In this document: positions 17,396 to 26,668 of the stretch, one piece after another
Layout of the letters: the number at the start of each line of letters is the position of its first letter
Position numbering within the stretch: the stretch's first letter is position 1
Assembly: GCF_003664995.1 (NCBI RefSeq)
Contig: NZ_JFHL01000009.1
Location: 1 to 64,000 of the forward strand
DNA length: 64,000 nucleotides
Direction: 5' to 3'
Source of the DNA: Mesotoga sp. BH458_6_3_2_1
Lineage (GTDB): Bacteria; Thermotogota; Thermotogae; Petrotogales; Kosmotogaceae
The notes under the pieces: model-generated
Database searches by the model: none
Told to the model about the DNA's origin: nothing
Seen by the model: the letters and a program-made list of their open reading frames with translations, nothing else
Translations under genes and position numbers: made by a program

Positions 17396-18685
17396 TTATT
17401 TCTCTTCGGTATTGCTTATGGTTCCATCTGCATGGTACTCCATCAGGCGAACCTCTGTGAGCTGCTCGCCAGATTCGATAACCACAAAGCACCTTTCTAG
17501 ACCAATCAGATTTTCGTCAATCCAGGTACCGCTGTTGGCGTATACTTTTTCTTTGTCATAACCTTCTACATATCGATCTATGACAGGTACGTGCGAATGC
17601 CCGAAAACAACCACATCAACGGTCGGATCCAGATCAAAATACTGCTTAACAGCCTGTTTATCAAAGAAAGTATGGTCAACTGCACCCACAGTTGCTTCGG
17701 AATAAGGGTTCTTACTGGCCACTCTATTGTTCTGCTGAACTTCGTCCCAACGTCTTTGAGCGTTAGCGTATAACACGGCGCTTATCGAACCATCGTCCTG
17801 GACTGTAGGCATCAAATCGCTCAGAGAAAAATTGTTGTCGTATCCATTTACACCGACGTAAATGGCTTTTTCATCGAATTCAGCTTTGATGGGGAAGGTT
17901 GTCATTGCCCACAGCCATACACTGTAATACGTGTAGGCATTAACCTGATCCACATCTTCTTTTGAGGGAGCTTCAATCTTAGGGAACTCCTTCTGAGGTG
18001 CTGATTTGCCTTCCGCAACGGATGTAGATGCAATTCGTGTGAAGAAATAACCAGGAGGCAAAAACGAGGGATAATCGCCGGTTATTTCTTTGTTGGACAA
18101 TGTATCGGGTGCGCAGAAAGAGTCATAACGATGGCCGTGCTCAATGACAATCTCGGAGCGCACACCCGTGCGATAAGTTCCCAGACCGTCAACATCGCGA
18201 GCCTGGACAATCCCTGGGATCAAATTGGTAAGTGTTTCTTCGTCCAAGAGAAGGTCGTGATTGCCCGGAACATACGCAACAACAATGCCGCTTTGAATAA
18301 TCTTTTTGAATGCTGCAACAATCAAAGCGTTGTTTTCCGCAACCTGTTCGAAGAAAGCTCCCAAATCGTTATGGGGCTCATACGATATCGGAACGAACCA
18401 CTCGTCTAACATGTCTCCTGCAACAACAAGCTCGTCTATGTCGCTTATCACTAGTCGTTCGAGGAACTCAGCGATAAGGTCTTTGTTTTTCACAGTTTCG
18501 GAAAAACTGTCATCGACTCCTAGATGAAGATCACTGATAACAACTATCCTGTAGGCTTCATGAGTGGATTCCTTTTCCCATAAAGGCAGCGGTTCGATTT
18601 CTCTTACAAGACTTGCAGATCCCACCACAGACAAAGCAATCATTAGAACTAGTGTCAAAACGAATCTCACTCTAAATCCATGCAT
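17396..18685 (-). CDS. Exported calcineurin-like metallophosphoesterase
   Basis: 429 residues. The ATG at 18685 is chosen because GGGAGGAAT lies just upstream and it yields a signal peptide (MHGFRVRFVLTL to SVVGSAS). Motifs of the metallophosphoesterase fold follow: ISDLHLG, VAGDMLDEW, PGNHD, IEHGHRYD and GHSHVPV. The order resembles UDP-2,3-diacylglucosamine hydrolase (LpxH)-like enzymes, but it is longer and exported. It is monocistronic, with a TATAAT-like -10 at 18735-18740 on the minus strand and the strong terminator at 17335-17377. Substrate unknown. Confidence 0.87.
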   Translation of the reverse strand: MHGFRVRFVLTLVLMIALSVVGSASLVREIEPLPLWEKESTHEAYRIVVISDLHLGVDDSFSETVKNKDLIAEFLERLVISDIDELVVAGDMLDEWFVPISYEPHNDLGAFFEQVAENNALIVAAFKKIIQSGIVVAYVPGNHDLLLDEETLTNLIPGIVQARDVDGLGTYRTGVRSEIVIEHGHRYDSFCAPDTLSNKEITGDYPSFLPPGYFFTRIASTSVAEGKSAPQKEFPKIEAPSKEDVDQVNAYTYYSVWLWAMTTFPIKAEFDEKAIYVGVNGYDNNFSLSDLMPTVQDDGSISAVLYANAQRRWDEVQQNNRVASKNPYSEATVGAVDHTFFDKQAVKQYFDLDPTVDVVVFGHSHVPVIDRYVEGYDKEKVYANSGTWIDENLIGLERCFVVIESGEQLTEVRLMEYHADGTISNTEEK

Positions 18686-19181
18686 AGTATTCCTCCCATT
18701 TGGACGCGTCTGCTGAATATTAATCAAGCTCCTCATTATACGGCAAAAAGAGGGTGCATTTGTATCTAATCCAATTTATTATTCTTACGAATGAAGCATT
18801 CGTATACTTTTGTCGTACTTGTCCTTAGGCCCTTGGTGACAGACTCGATTTTTAACATTTTAGTAATGTACTTCTTTATTGAAGAGTAAGAAAATGTAAG
18901 TTACTGGATCCAAGGATGTCTTCGTCAGAATCTAGGCCGGGAAGACCATCCATGTAATTGAGAATCGCACCGCGAGAAAATATCGGTTTGCTGTAGCCAA
19001 AGGAGGTGAAGAGTCAATTTAATCGAAAAGCTATCGGAATTGCCTAAACGGCAAGTACTGGATGAAAGAAGCGAGAAACAGAAAGAGAAACATATTTTTA
19101 GCAGCACAGTCACTCTAGTGCATTCAACGCCGTAATTGCTTTCTTAGCGCCTACATGATTCTCTTCCTAGCAGTAAAGTGT
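18686..19181. other. Intergenic region with one GACAGACTCG element
   Basis: It holds the likely -10 (ATTATA on the plus strand, 18735-18740) of the minus-strand phosphoesterase gene and a copy of the GACAGACTC-type repeat at 18836-18868. No credible gene is seen. Confidence 0.5.
18836..18868 (+). repeat. GACAGACTCC-type dispersed element
   Basis: Begins GGTGACAGACTCGATTTTTA, a diverged member of the family seen at 23590, 33312, 36595, 36685, 36771, 40494, 47061 and 47430-47642. Unlike most copies, it is not directly 3' of a gene in the same orientation. Confidence 0.6.
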
Positions 19182-20198
19182 CTACAACGGTCCTGCAGAG
19201 TTCAGCTTTGACTGCAGTCTGATGATCCCATATCCTGATAACCACTCGACAGCGTCCTTCAAAGACTCTGATACTTTTCGCGGACAGTGACCTAGAATTC
19301 TTGAAGCCTTCTCATGAGAGTACCTGTAATTTCTGGTGAGCGTGTGAACTGTGTAGGGAGTGAAAGCAGCTTTCGTCTTCGAGATCATATAGTATAGTGT
19401 CGACATGGCCGAAAGTACGTAAGCTGTGGTGCTCTTCAGGAAAGCATCTACTTTCTTTCGACCGGTTAACTGATGAAGTATGTCGGTCAGCTCACGGATA
19501 GAGATCACTTCGCCGCCGAGAATGTAGACCTCTCCGGCCTTGGCCTTTATCGAGGCTTCTATCTCCGATCTCACTACATCTCGCACATCTACGAAATCGA
19601 AAGACCCCTCGATTCCTACTCTCAACTTGCCTGTTGCGAAGAGCCTTATCATGTTTCCCATTTCGGAAAGTTTGTAATCGAAAGGACCAATGATGCCAGT
19701 CGGGCAAAGTACGACGGCGTTCAGCCCTTCTCTTGCTGCCGTGAGGACGTTTAGCACAGCTTCCGCCTTGGATTTCCCGTAGACACCGCTTGTTCGAGCC
19801 GGGTTGAACGAGACGTTCTCATCTATCACGCTTCCCGGTTCTAGCTCGGTAAAGGCGTGGATGGAGCTCGTGTAGATTAACTTTCCCACATGCTTAACCT
19901 TGCAGGCATGGATAACGTTCTCCGTACCGCCTACGTTGACACTCCTCACTTGCTTTTTCATGGTTGGCATTATGGAAATTAATGCTGCCAGATGATAGAC
20001 GGTCTCTATTCCTTCACAGGCTTTGATCACGAAATCCCTGTCCCTAATATCGCCGCGAAGTATCTCTACTCTATCTAGTTTGAACATAGAGACATCTTCT
20101 CCGGGCAGGACAATTGCCCTTATTTTCTCGCCCCTATTAACTAACTCTCTGACTAGGACGTTACCGACGTGACCGCTCGCACCAGTTACAAGAATCAT
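19182..20198 (-). CDS. NAD-dependent epimerase/dehydratase, extended SDR family
   Basis: 338 residues. N-terminal Rossmann motif TGASGHVGNVLV, then the DIRDRDFV acidic region, the YHLAA segment, and the catalytic S...YGKSK (Tyr/Lys pair) near residues 124-143. The pattern fits dihydroflavonol-4-reductase or hydroxysteroid dehydrogenase-like SDRs acting on sugar, lipid or ketone substrates. GAGGTGAT precedes the ATG. It lies 11 bp downstream of a MarR gene in one operon, with an MMPL exporter divergent, so it may modify or detoxify a hydrophobic compound sensed by MarR. Confidence 0.88.
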   Translation of the reverse strand: MILVTGASGHVGNVLVRELVNRGEKIRAIVLPGEDVSMFKLDRVEILRGDIRDRDFVIKACEGIETVYHLAALISIMPTMKKQVRSVNVGGTENVIHACKVKHVGKLIYTSSIHAFTELEPGSVIDENVSFNPARTSGVYGKSKAEAVLNVLTAAREGLNAVVLCPTGIIGPFDYKLSEMGNMIRLFATGKLRVGIEGSFDFVDVRDVVRSEIEASIKAKAGEVYILGGEVISIRELTDILHQLTGRKKVDAFLKSTTAYVLSAMSTLYYMISKTKAAFTPYTVHTLTRNYRYSHEKASRILGHCPRKVSESLKDAVEWLSGYGIIRLQSKLNSAGPL

Positions 20199-20209
20199 GC
20201 CTTATCACC

Positions 20210-20680
20210 TCAGTTCTTGCCACCGGAGTCGATGAATTTCTCATCGACAACTATGCTAGTAATTCTCTCGAAACCATCGGTGATGATCGCGAGATCTTCG
20301 CTTCCAACGTTTCTAATGAACGTTGAGATCAACTTCGAGAAGTTGCCCAAAAAACTCTCGAAAAAGCTCTTGCCGCTATCTGTAAGGGTTATCATGATTA
20401 CTCTTCTATCTTCTTCTGAACGAATGCGGGCAAGCAACCCCTTTCTCTCCATGTCGTCCACAAGAACGGTGATATTGCTCTTCGTCATTGAGTATTCCTT
20501 TGCCAGCGAGGACATGCTCTCTGGACCTTTGAGTGCAACATATAACAAGATGTAAAGCTCTATTGTCTTCATCTCTTCGGCTTCTATGCTGAATGAGAAG
20601 AACTTGGTGAAGTTCCGGATCAGATCGAATACCGTTTCCAGAATCTTTTCCGGACTGATTTCATTGCCTTCCATAGTCAT
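20210..20680 (-). CDS. MarR-family transcriptional regulator
   Basis: 156 residues, ATG at 20680 with GGGAGGTG five bases upstream. Winged helix with SSLAKEYSMTKSNITVLVDDMERKGLLARIRSEEDRRVIMITLTDSGKSFF, the classic MarR recognition helix and wing. It leads the operon with the SDR gene and is divergent from an MMPL exporter, a common arrangement for MarR-controlled efflux. A TTGA-N4-TCAA palindrome overlaps its own -35 region (20719-20730), suggesting autorepression. Confidence 0.9.
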   Translation of the reverse strand: MTMEGNEISPEKILETVFDLIRNFTKFFSFSIEAEEMKTIELYILLYVALKGPESMSSLAKEYSMTKSNITVLVDDMERKGLLARIRSEEDRRVIMITLTDSGKSFFESFLGNFSKLISTFIRNVGSEDLAIITDGFERITSIVVDEKFIDSGGKN

Positions 20681-20700
20681 GTTGCACCTCCCATTTGACT

Positions 20701-20730
20701 ATTATAACAGTTAAAGTATTGAACGATCAA
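20701..20730 (-). promoter_or_regulatory. marR promoter with overlapping palindrome
   Basis: On the minus strand TTGATC (20730-20725) is followed after 18 bp by TATAAT (20706-20701). The palindrome TTGAACGATCAA at 20719-20730 overlaps the -35. A MarR operator there is inference. The divergent exporter promoter would have its -10 near 20774-20779 (TAGAAT). Confidence 0.55.
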
Positions 20731-20801
20731 CAAATTTTACTGTACATAAACATAACTTTTTCCGAGATAGTAGTAGAATTCTATCAAAGGGGGAGTTCAA
20801 A

Positions 20802-22889
20802 ATGATCAACCGTAAGATCTCCATATCTATAATCGCCCTGTTCACAATCATCACTGTAGTAATGGGGCTCTTTATCTTAAAAATGGAGATCAGCGTCTCC
20901 AGCGAATTCCTTCTGCCAGAGAAATCTCCTTCGAGAGAAAACATGAGAATGATGGAGAATCTTTTCGGAAGTGAGAAGCAGATTATCATTGTAGTCAAGA
21001 CGGACGGTCTTTTCAAGGAAGAGAACTCACTCAAGATCCATAACTTCCTCCAGAAACTCTCCTCGATCGAGGGAGTCGTTAGTTACAACTCCTATCAGGA
21101 TGCAGCGAAGGTTAGTCTGATTGGCGGCACTAACGTTGAGCCGTACTTCGTGGAAGGACTTCCTAATGACAATGTCGGCGAGATACTTAATAATCCACTC
21201 TATCTGGACAACCTTCTGAACGAGAAAGGCGAAGTTGCACTAATTCCGATAAATGTGACCGATGGTGCCGATGTGAAAAGGATTCTTGAAGTGGCCAACG
21301 ATTCGCTCGTAGGTATGGAGTTCTACGCCAGCGGTGAGCCAATAGTCGATCAAGAGCTTAACAGCTCCATACTGGCGCTTCTGGTGGTATATCCCCCCAT
21401 CCTCTTCGGACTAATCTGCTTCATATACTTTCTGAGGCTTGGAAGCGTCAGGGCGGCTGTCATTCCTTCGATTCTTTCAATCATTGCCGCTGTCTGGACT
21501 TACGGTTTTAGCGTAATGATCGGTTTGGATATAAACATTCTCACATCTACGGTCGGGCTCTTTATAGTTATAATCTCGTCGTCCTATGGACTCCATTTTG
21601 TAGACCGGTACATTACAAACAGGAGATTTCTTGAAAGAAGTATTGCGCTGAAACGCACAATACGCGAAGAGCTCATACCGGTATTTCTCTCGGCGCTTAC
21701 TACGGCGGTCGGTTTTCTGACATTCTTGGTGAGTAGCCTTGAGGCCTTCAGGCAACTGGGTATAATGGTCTCACTTGGGATCATGATGAGCTCGGCGCTT
21801 GTCTTGCTTATGCTTCCCGCTGCTCTCTATTTCATGGATCTCCCGGCAGTGAAGAGAAAGCTCAGGTTCAAAGGGCCAACACGAGAAAGAGCAATTAAGA
21901 TCGACAAGGTAGTACTTCTAGTGATAATAGTCTTTGCAGTCGTCTCACCCTTTCTCATTTCTAGAATAGAAAGGAACTTCGACCAGTTCGATTATTTCAG
22001 AAAGAGCTCCGAGATCGTGAAATCGGCCGAGACTATCAGAGAAGAGTTTGGATGGAACATGCCTTTTTACGTTATCCTTGACAAGAACAGCATCTACACC
22101 GGCGCCGATGCACAAATCATTTCGAACCTAATTTCCGACATAAACCAGCTAGAAGAGGTCAAGGGCGTTTCCTCTATAATGGATGTTTCCAGCGCGTTCA
22201 ACATTCCGCTGCCGATCCTACAGCTAGCGGCGCGCAGCGGAGATCTGCCTATTCAGCAGTACATGGTTGGAAACTCATTACGGCTACTGGTGAAGACACC
22301 TAATACCGATGCAGTAAGCTCGCAGCGTCTCGAAGATGATTTGAAGGAAATACTCGAGAAGTATCCCCAGTATTCTCCTTACGTAGCTTCTCCGTTGTTG
22401 ATAATATCCGGTGTAAACAACGAGATACTCGGTAGTCAGGTCAGTACAATACTGTGGGCCTTAGTAGTCATAACATTGCTCCTGATAATCGTTTTCAGGT
22501 CTTTCAAGCTGGCTTTGGTTTCTGTTCTGCCAATTGCCCTGTCTGTATTCTTCAATTTCTCTTACATGGCGATACTGGGTATTAGGCTGGAAATCTCGAC
22601 GGCAATAGTCGCTGGAATTCTTCTGGGAATGACAATAGATTATGCAATTCATCTGATCAATAGATTCATAGAGACTAAAGACATCTATAAGGCAAGAGAG
22701 GAAGTCAGACCAGCGGTACTCTCGAATACCATTGCACTTGCGGCGGGTTTCGCCACGCTTGTCTTTGCGCCCTTGAAACTCTTCTCAGGACTCGGACTGC
22801 TTCTTGCCATAGGAATGGTTACCGGCGCCATAGTCACTCTCACCCTCATTCCAACAATCATCAGCAAATGGAAGATGTCTAAGCATTGA
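20802..22889 (+). CDS. MMPL/RND-family exporter
   Basis: 695 residues with two homologous halves, each an N-terminal helix, an extracytoplasmic loop and a block of about five helices, giving about 12 membrane segments. Typical features are TSTVGLFIVIISSSYGLHFV in the first half and GILLGMTIDYAIHLINRF in the second, resembling the proton-relay helices of RND/SSD proteins. AAGGGGGAG precedes the ATG. Divergence from marR suggests export of a lipid, pigment or toxic hydrophobic compound under MarR control. HpnN- and YdfJ-like proteins are relatives. Confidence 0.88.
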   Translation: MINRKISISIIALFTIITVVMGLFILKMEISVSSEFLLPEKSPSRENMRMMENLFGSEKQIIIVVKTDGLFKEENSLKIHNFLQKLSSIEGVVSYNSYQDAAKVSLIGGTNVEPYFVEGLPNDNVGEILNNPLYLDNLLNEKGEVALIPINVTDGADVKRILEVANDSLVGMEFYASGEPIVDQELNSSILALLVVYPPILFGLICFIYFLRLGSVRAAVIPSILSIIAAVWTYGFSVMIGLDINILTSTVGLFIVIISSSYGLHFVDRYITNRRFLERSIALKRTIREELIPVFLSALTTAVGFLTFLVSSLEAFRQLGIMVSLGIMMSSALVLLMLPAALYFMDLPAVKRKLRFKGPTRERAIKIDKVVLLVIIVFAVVSPFLISRIERNFDQFDYFRKSSEIVKSAETIREEFGWNMPFYVILDKNSIYTGADAQIISNLISDINQLEEVKGVSSIMDVSSAFNIPLPILQLAARSGDLPIQQYMVGNSLRLLVKTPNTDAVSSQRLEDDLKEILEKYPQYSPYVASPLLIISGVNNEILGSQVSTILWALVVITLLLIIVFRSFKLALVSVLPIALSVFFNFSYMAILGIRLEISTAIVAGILLGMTIDYAIHLINRFIETKDIYKAREEVRPAVLSNTIALAAGFATLVFAPLKLFSGLGLLLAIGMVTGAIVTLTLIPTIISKWKMSKH

Positions 22890-23118
22890 TTCTTCTTACT
22901 AAGAAAGCGAGATGAGAATCAGTTTGAAGACGGACGGCTGTAGAGACTTTTTTGCAGGTCCGGGGTTCCGGGTTGGATAAGAAACTTTAGAACCAAAACC
23001 CTTCACTTTTTTTGCGGAAATGGACGAAGTAATATCACTGTTGCAGAAACTGTAGGCAGAATTAGTCACTTTCTGAGTAGAAATGCTAACATTGACTTGG
23101 TTGTTATTTTGTTTTTTT

Positions 23119-23158
23119 GAGAGCGGGTCTCTGGCAGGAGATCCGTTCTCGTTTTTTT
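23119..23158 (+). terminator. Intrinsic terminator
   Basis: A 12-bp stem (23119-23130 with 23139-23150, two G-U pairs, starting GAGAGCGG) is followed by seven Ts from 23152. It is about 230 bp beyond the MMPL stop and is the first strong terminator after it. Confidence 0.7.
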
Positions 23159-23354
23159 CTGCCCGATCCATGGCGAATCTCCTTCCTTTCTTAAGTGCAG
23201 TTCCAAGTTCCAGTTGTTAGTTGCAGGCAAAAGAGCCGACTGCATAATAAACGCTGACCGCTTTACGATGTAGAAAACGAAGGATCGGGTTAGAAGAGCG
23301 GGTTAGGAAATACGGGTAACTATGAGCGGGTCATAAGAAGCAGGTTTTGAAGTG

Positions 23355-24540
23355 GGAGATCCCGTGCAGAACCATCACGGGATGACAATTTCAGATGATT
23401 GTGCAGTTCTCTTGTAGGGGCGAACGGCCGTTCGCCCGAAAAAGGTCCTGGTTGGATTCTCTGCCTTTTACGCGAAAAATGGGACAGACCGTAGGAGCGT
23501 TTGGGAGCCAGTCTGCTAACAAAGGCCAGTCAGGCTCCGCCTGGCCAGTCTCGCCTACAGCGAGGCCAGTTCCGGCCATGCCGGTTTTTTTGTGACAGAC
23601 TCCATTATTTACATCTAGTTAACGTTTGCATGCTCATTCCAACATCTTCGTACCAGGCCAGTCATGCTTCTCGGAGAAATTAAACTCCGTTTTGATGTAA
23701 GGAACCGTCCTTGGTCCTTCGTCCCAGATCATGAACCCGTCCCTCGAAAGAGCAGTTCTTTGTTCCGGCACTTCGGGCCCAGGTTCTTGGTTAAGGAGCG
23801 TGAGAGAATAATAGAGATGGAGAGACGTATGAGAAGAACGAGATCCCGTGCAAACCCGCCAAACAGGATCCCGGAACAGGAGACCCAAACAGGAGCATTT
23901 TGGGGCAGGCTTATTGGGGCAGGTTCTACGGGATGACAATTTCAGATGATTGTGCAGTTCTCTTGTAGGGGCGAACGGCCGTTCGCCCGAAAAAGGTCCT
24001 GGTTGGATTCTCTGCCTTTTACGCGAAAAATGGGACAGACCGTAGGAACGTTTGGGAGCCAGTCTGCTAACAAAGGCCAGTCAGGCTCCGCCTGGCCAGT
24101 CTCGCCTACAGCGAGGCCAGTTCCGACTTCGTCGGGCAAGCAAAGACCATTGAGAAAGAGCGTTGTGGAGAGGTTCGCTGCGCTCACGAGAGAATTGAGA
24201 GAGAAGAGACCAGTAAGATTGGCGATTAAACTTACACCGTCACGTGCATCTCTTTGATCTCACTTTGACTAACCAAGAACAGATCCTTCCTCTGGAACAA
24301 AGAGCAATTTTTTCCTCATTGACGTCTGCTCTTCTCGGAGAACAGTGGACCGCCGACGGACAATGTTGTCTTCGCAGCGGTCAGCGCGTTTTCGTTCTTA
24401 AGCGTGCAGCGCATCTTACGGTGAGATCCCGTACAGACCCCCCAAACTGAACCTCCAATCACGATCCCTGAACAGGACCTTTTCAGGGCAGGCTCATTAA
24501 GGCAGCTCATTGGGGCAGGCTTTACGGGATAACAAACTGA
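23355..24540. repeat. Composite dispersed repeat, copies 3a and 3b
   Basis: A block of about 195 bp at 23385-23578 is repeated almost identically at 23936-24129 (offset 551). Each holds the perfect 20-bp palindrome (23418-23437 and 23969-23988) and a GCCAGT-linked hairpin array (23507-23584 and 24058-24136). In the first copy the last hairpin is CCGGC CAT GCCGG followed by seven Ts, a terminator-like variant. Between them lies a GACAGACTCC element at 23590-23620. Open frames in the block are repeat artefacts. Confidence 0.85.
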
Positions 24541-24948
24541 GTGGTACTAGGGGAAGCTATATGGGATGCTGATGCAGGAGAATGATGAGACAATTGGCGT
24601 TTCCGTGAAGCTGAGATTGTTCACCGCTCTTAAATGGGTTTCGAATCCTCCCTTGAGGTAGCTCATCATTACCCATAAGTTAGGGAGTAATCGAGAGATA
24701 TCATATGATGTCTCTTCTACCTTGACTGTATATGCTGTGTTAGGCTCTCAATGATTTTGATCTTAAATCCTCCCTTGAGGGAGGAGGGCCACAAAGTGCG
24801 GAGGGTGTACACTAATTCGCAACATCGAAATGTAAGATATCACAAGTGAGAAGAATCAAGTGGAACACAAATGCCCATTTCCCGATCAGAAGGAAAAGGC
24901 TTCATTCGTTAATGCAACATGGTTAGGAGTTTCGCCATTCTCTATTAG
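24541..24948. other. Intergenic stretch with AATCCTCCCTTGAGG motifs
   Basis: Two copies of AATCCTCCCTTGAGG occur (about 24649 and 24765), the second extending into the palindrome-like CCTCCCTTGAGGGAGG. No gene or tRNA cloverleaf could be assembled. Confidence 0.45.
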
Positions 24949-25338
24949 CTATGTTCTCTGTTCTTGTGCAATTTGCAGAAGCTTTTGTCTAATTTCCTCT
25001 ACGACGCCTTCAATGTTGTAACAAAAATCTCTTTCAGGCACGCGGATAACAATTGAGCTCAAGTTCTCAAGCTCTTTTCGTCTCTTTCTAACTTCATCGC
25101 CCCGTATGTAATGGGAGCTAGTGTCTACTTCAATTACAAGGCTCAATTCCTTGCAGAAGAAATCAACAATGTATCTTCCAATGCGCTTTTGTCTTATTAA
25201 TCTGTAGCCCGCGATCTGTTTTTTTGAGTCGTTGCCAGAAAAGCACTTCCGCAAGCGTTCCCACCCGCTCAAGCGGGGATATAAGATCAAGAGCAAGGAA
25301 GAGCAGGGTCTAGGGTTGTCGGGTCTGGGGTGTGGCAA
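24949..25338 (-). pseudogene. DUF559 (endonuclease-like) gene with disrupted 5' end
   Basis: The C-terminal 90 residues match DUF559 proteins of the very-short-patch-repair/restriction endonuclease fold: RLIRQKRIGRYIVDFFCKEL, then LVIEVDTSSHY (the active-site D...E.D pattern) and VIRVPERDFCYNIEGVV. The N-terminus is unlike the family. Its DNA is a copy of the CCCGCTCAAGCGGG-ATATAAGATCAAGAGC repeat also present at 40381-40410, and no ribosome binding site precedes a sensible start. It is best read as a gene whose 5' end was replaced by a dispersed repeat, though a functional shortened form cannot be excluded. Confidence 0.6.
25264..25300. repeat. CCCGCTCAAGCGGG dispersed hairpin element
   Basis: CCCGCT CA AGCGGG at 25264-25277 is followed by GATATAAGATCAAGAGC. 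A second copy with one more base pair is at 40382-40410, and a partial copy (AAGCGGGGACTTAAGATCA) lies near 25362. Confidence 0.7.
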
Positions 25339-25527
25339 TAGCGAAAGAGTGGTTCAGGCCCAAGCGGGGACTTAAGATCAATAATGTAGACATGCATAAG
25401 AAATCACGTCGATTTGATAGTGATAACCGATTATGGAACTAAGGAATAAGATGACGTAGGTAATGATAAGGTTCTCAAACGGGGATTTTGATTAAGAAGG
25501 GGTCACAAGTGACTCATAACAAGGATA

Positions 25528-25582
25528 TTGACAAAGTGAAGACTCGGAAGTATGATTAGTTGGAATAGTTATACTAGTAATA
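25528..25582 (+). promoter_or_regulatory. Promoter of the AbrB/ABC operon
   Basis: TTGACA (25528-25533), a 17-bp spacer and TATGAT (25551-25556) make a near-consensus promoter. A near-palindrome TTATACTAGTAATA (25569-25582) sits at the expected start of transcription and could be a site for the AbrB-like protein (inference). Confidence 0.7.
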
Positions 25583-25628
25583 CACATGGAACAACTCCGA
25601 ATCTGTTATCAGAAGGAGCGAATGTGTT

Positions 25629-25931
25629 ATGAAGGCAAAAAGTGAAACCAACGGAAAGTATATGGGTTCGGTTAAGGTCGGTCAGAAGGGACAGATTGTG
25701 ATCCCAAAAGATGTCAGAGATATGTTTGGGATTTCTCCTGGAGACACGCTGATACTTCTTGCGGATTCAGAGAAAGGCATTGCCATAGAAAGGTATGGCG
25801 TTTTCGACAGGATCGCTGACGCGATTTTATCAGGAAGAGCTAAAGAGGTTTATCCTGATTACAGCGAAGAGGACTCGATTAGATTCGCGAAAGCCGTGAA
25901 ATCGATCGATGATGAGGATGAAGAGAAATGA
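25629..25931 (+). CDS. AbrB/MazE-type (SpoVT-AbrB) DNA-binding protein
   Basis: 100 residues. The swapped-hairpin AbrB domain is at about residues 14-58 (VKVGQKGQIVIPKDVRDMF, then GISPGDTLILLAD). The C-terminal tail is acidic and could be a partner-binding or oligomerisation region. AAGGAG precedes the ATG by 11 bases. Its stop overlaps the next start as ATGA, so it is translationally coupled to an ABC exporter and likely its autoregulator. Such AbrB-ABC pairs are widespread in Firmicutes and Thermotogota. Confidence 0.9.
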   Translation: MKAKSETNGKYMGSVKVGQKGQIVIPKDVRDMFGISPGDTLILLADSEKGIAIERYGVFDRIADAILSGRAKEVYPDYSEEDSIRFAKAVKSIDDEDEEK

Positions 25932-26668
25932 CAGCGATCGAGACAAAGAGCTTGTCAAAGACATACAAAGTAACAAGAGCAGTGGAAGATCTCAATCTTA
26001 CGATTGAAAAAGGTGAGTTATTCGCCTTGCTAGGTGTCAACGGCGCGGGAAAGACTACTGCAATCAAAATGCTTTCCTGTCTCATAAAACCAACAAGTGG
26101 TGATGCTTTATTAATGGGAAATAGCGTTGTGACCTCTCCGCTTAAAGTCAAGGAAATCATAAACGTTTCGCCGCAAGAAACCGCCGTGGCCCCTAATCTT
26201 TCCGTGCGTGAGAACCTCGAACTGATGTGCGGGATCTATGGTTACGACTCGAAAAGGACACAACAGATGACAGACAAGGTAATTTCAGATTTCTCTCTTT
26301 CGGAAATTGAAAAGAGCAGAGCTCGAATTCTCTCGGGAGGTTGGCAGCGTAGGCTTTCCATAGCCATGGCTCTAATTACGGAACCGGAGATCCTCTTTCT
26401 TGATGAGCCAACTCTGGGTCTGGATGTGCTTGCACGCCGCGGACTATGGCGAATCATACAAGAGATGAAAGGGAGAATCACGATTCTCCTTACTACACAT
26501 TACCTTGAAGAAGCAGAGGCGCTGGCAGATAGAATAGCAATAATGTCTCGTGGAAGGCTGGTTGCCGTTGGAACTGCCGCTGAGCTTAAGGAACTGGCAA
26601 ATGCCAGTAGCTTTGAAGATGCATTCGTTGCGCTGTGCGAGGGAGAAAAGACCTATGAAAATGAGTAG
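25928..26668 (+). CDS. ABC-2 type exporter, ATP-binding protein
   Basis: 246 residues. Walker A (GVNGAGKTT, about residue 36), Q-loop region (VSPQETAV), signature LSGGWQRR, Walker B with catalytic Glu (ILFLDEPTLGLD) and the switch His (TTHYLEEAE) are all present, so it should be active. It belongs to the drug/antibiotic/lipid export (DrrA/NatA) class. It is coupled to the upstream AbrB gene (4-bp overlap) and the downstream permease (14-bp overlap). Confidence 0.93.
   Translation: MTAIETKSLSKTYKVTRAVEDLNLTIEKGELFALLGVNGAGKTTAIKMLSCLIKPTSGDALLMGNSVVTSPLKVKEIINVSPQETAVAPNLSVRENLELMCGIYGYDSKRTQQMTDKVISDFSLSEIEKSRARILSGGWQRRLSIAMALITEPEILFLDEPTLGLDVLARRGLWRIIQEMKGRITILLTTHYLEEAEALADRIAIMSRGRLVAVGTAAELKELANASSFEDAFVALCEGEKTYENE

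Noticed and set aside
17158-17460. 100-residue plus-strand frame before the metallophosphoesterase gene
   Set aside because: It reads through the bidirectional terminator and into the convergent gene, and it lacks a good ribosome binding site and any recognisable domain.
22899-23171. 90-residue minus-strand frame with AAGGAG upstream
   Set aside because: It runs through the terminator at 23119-23158 and has low-complexity sequence; the ribosome binding site is probably chance.
24640-24670. Possible tRNA T-arm (TTTCGAATCC)
   Set aside because: No acceptor, D or anticodon arms could be formed around it.
25569-25582. Near-palindrome TTATACTAGTAATA as a second promoter -10
   Set aside because: No -35 at proper distance; the TTGACA-17-TATGAT promoter just upstream fits far better, so it is kept only as a possible operator.
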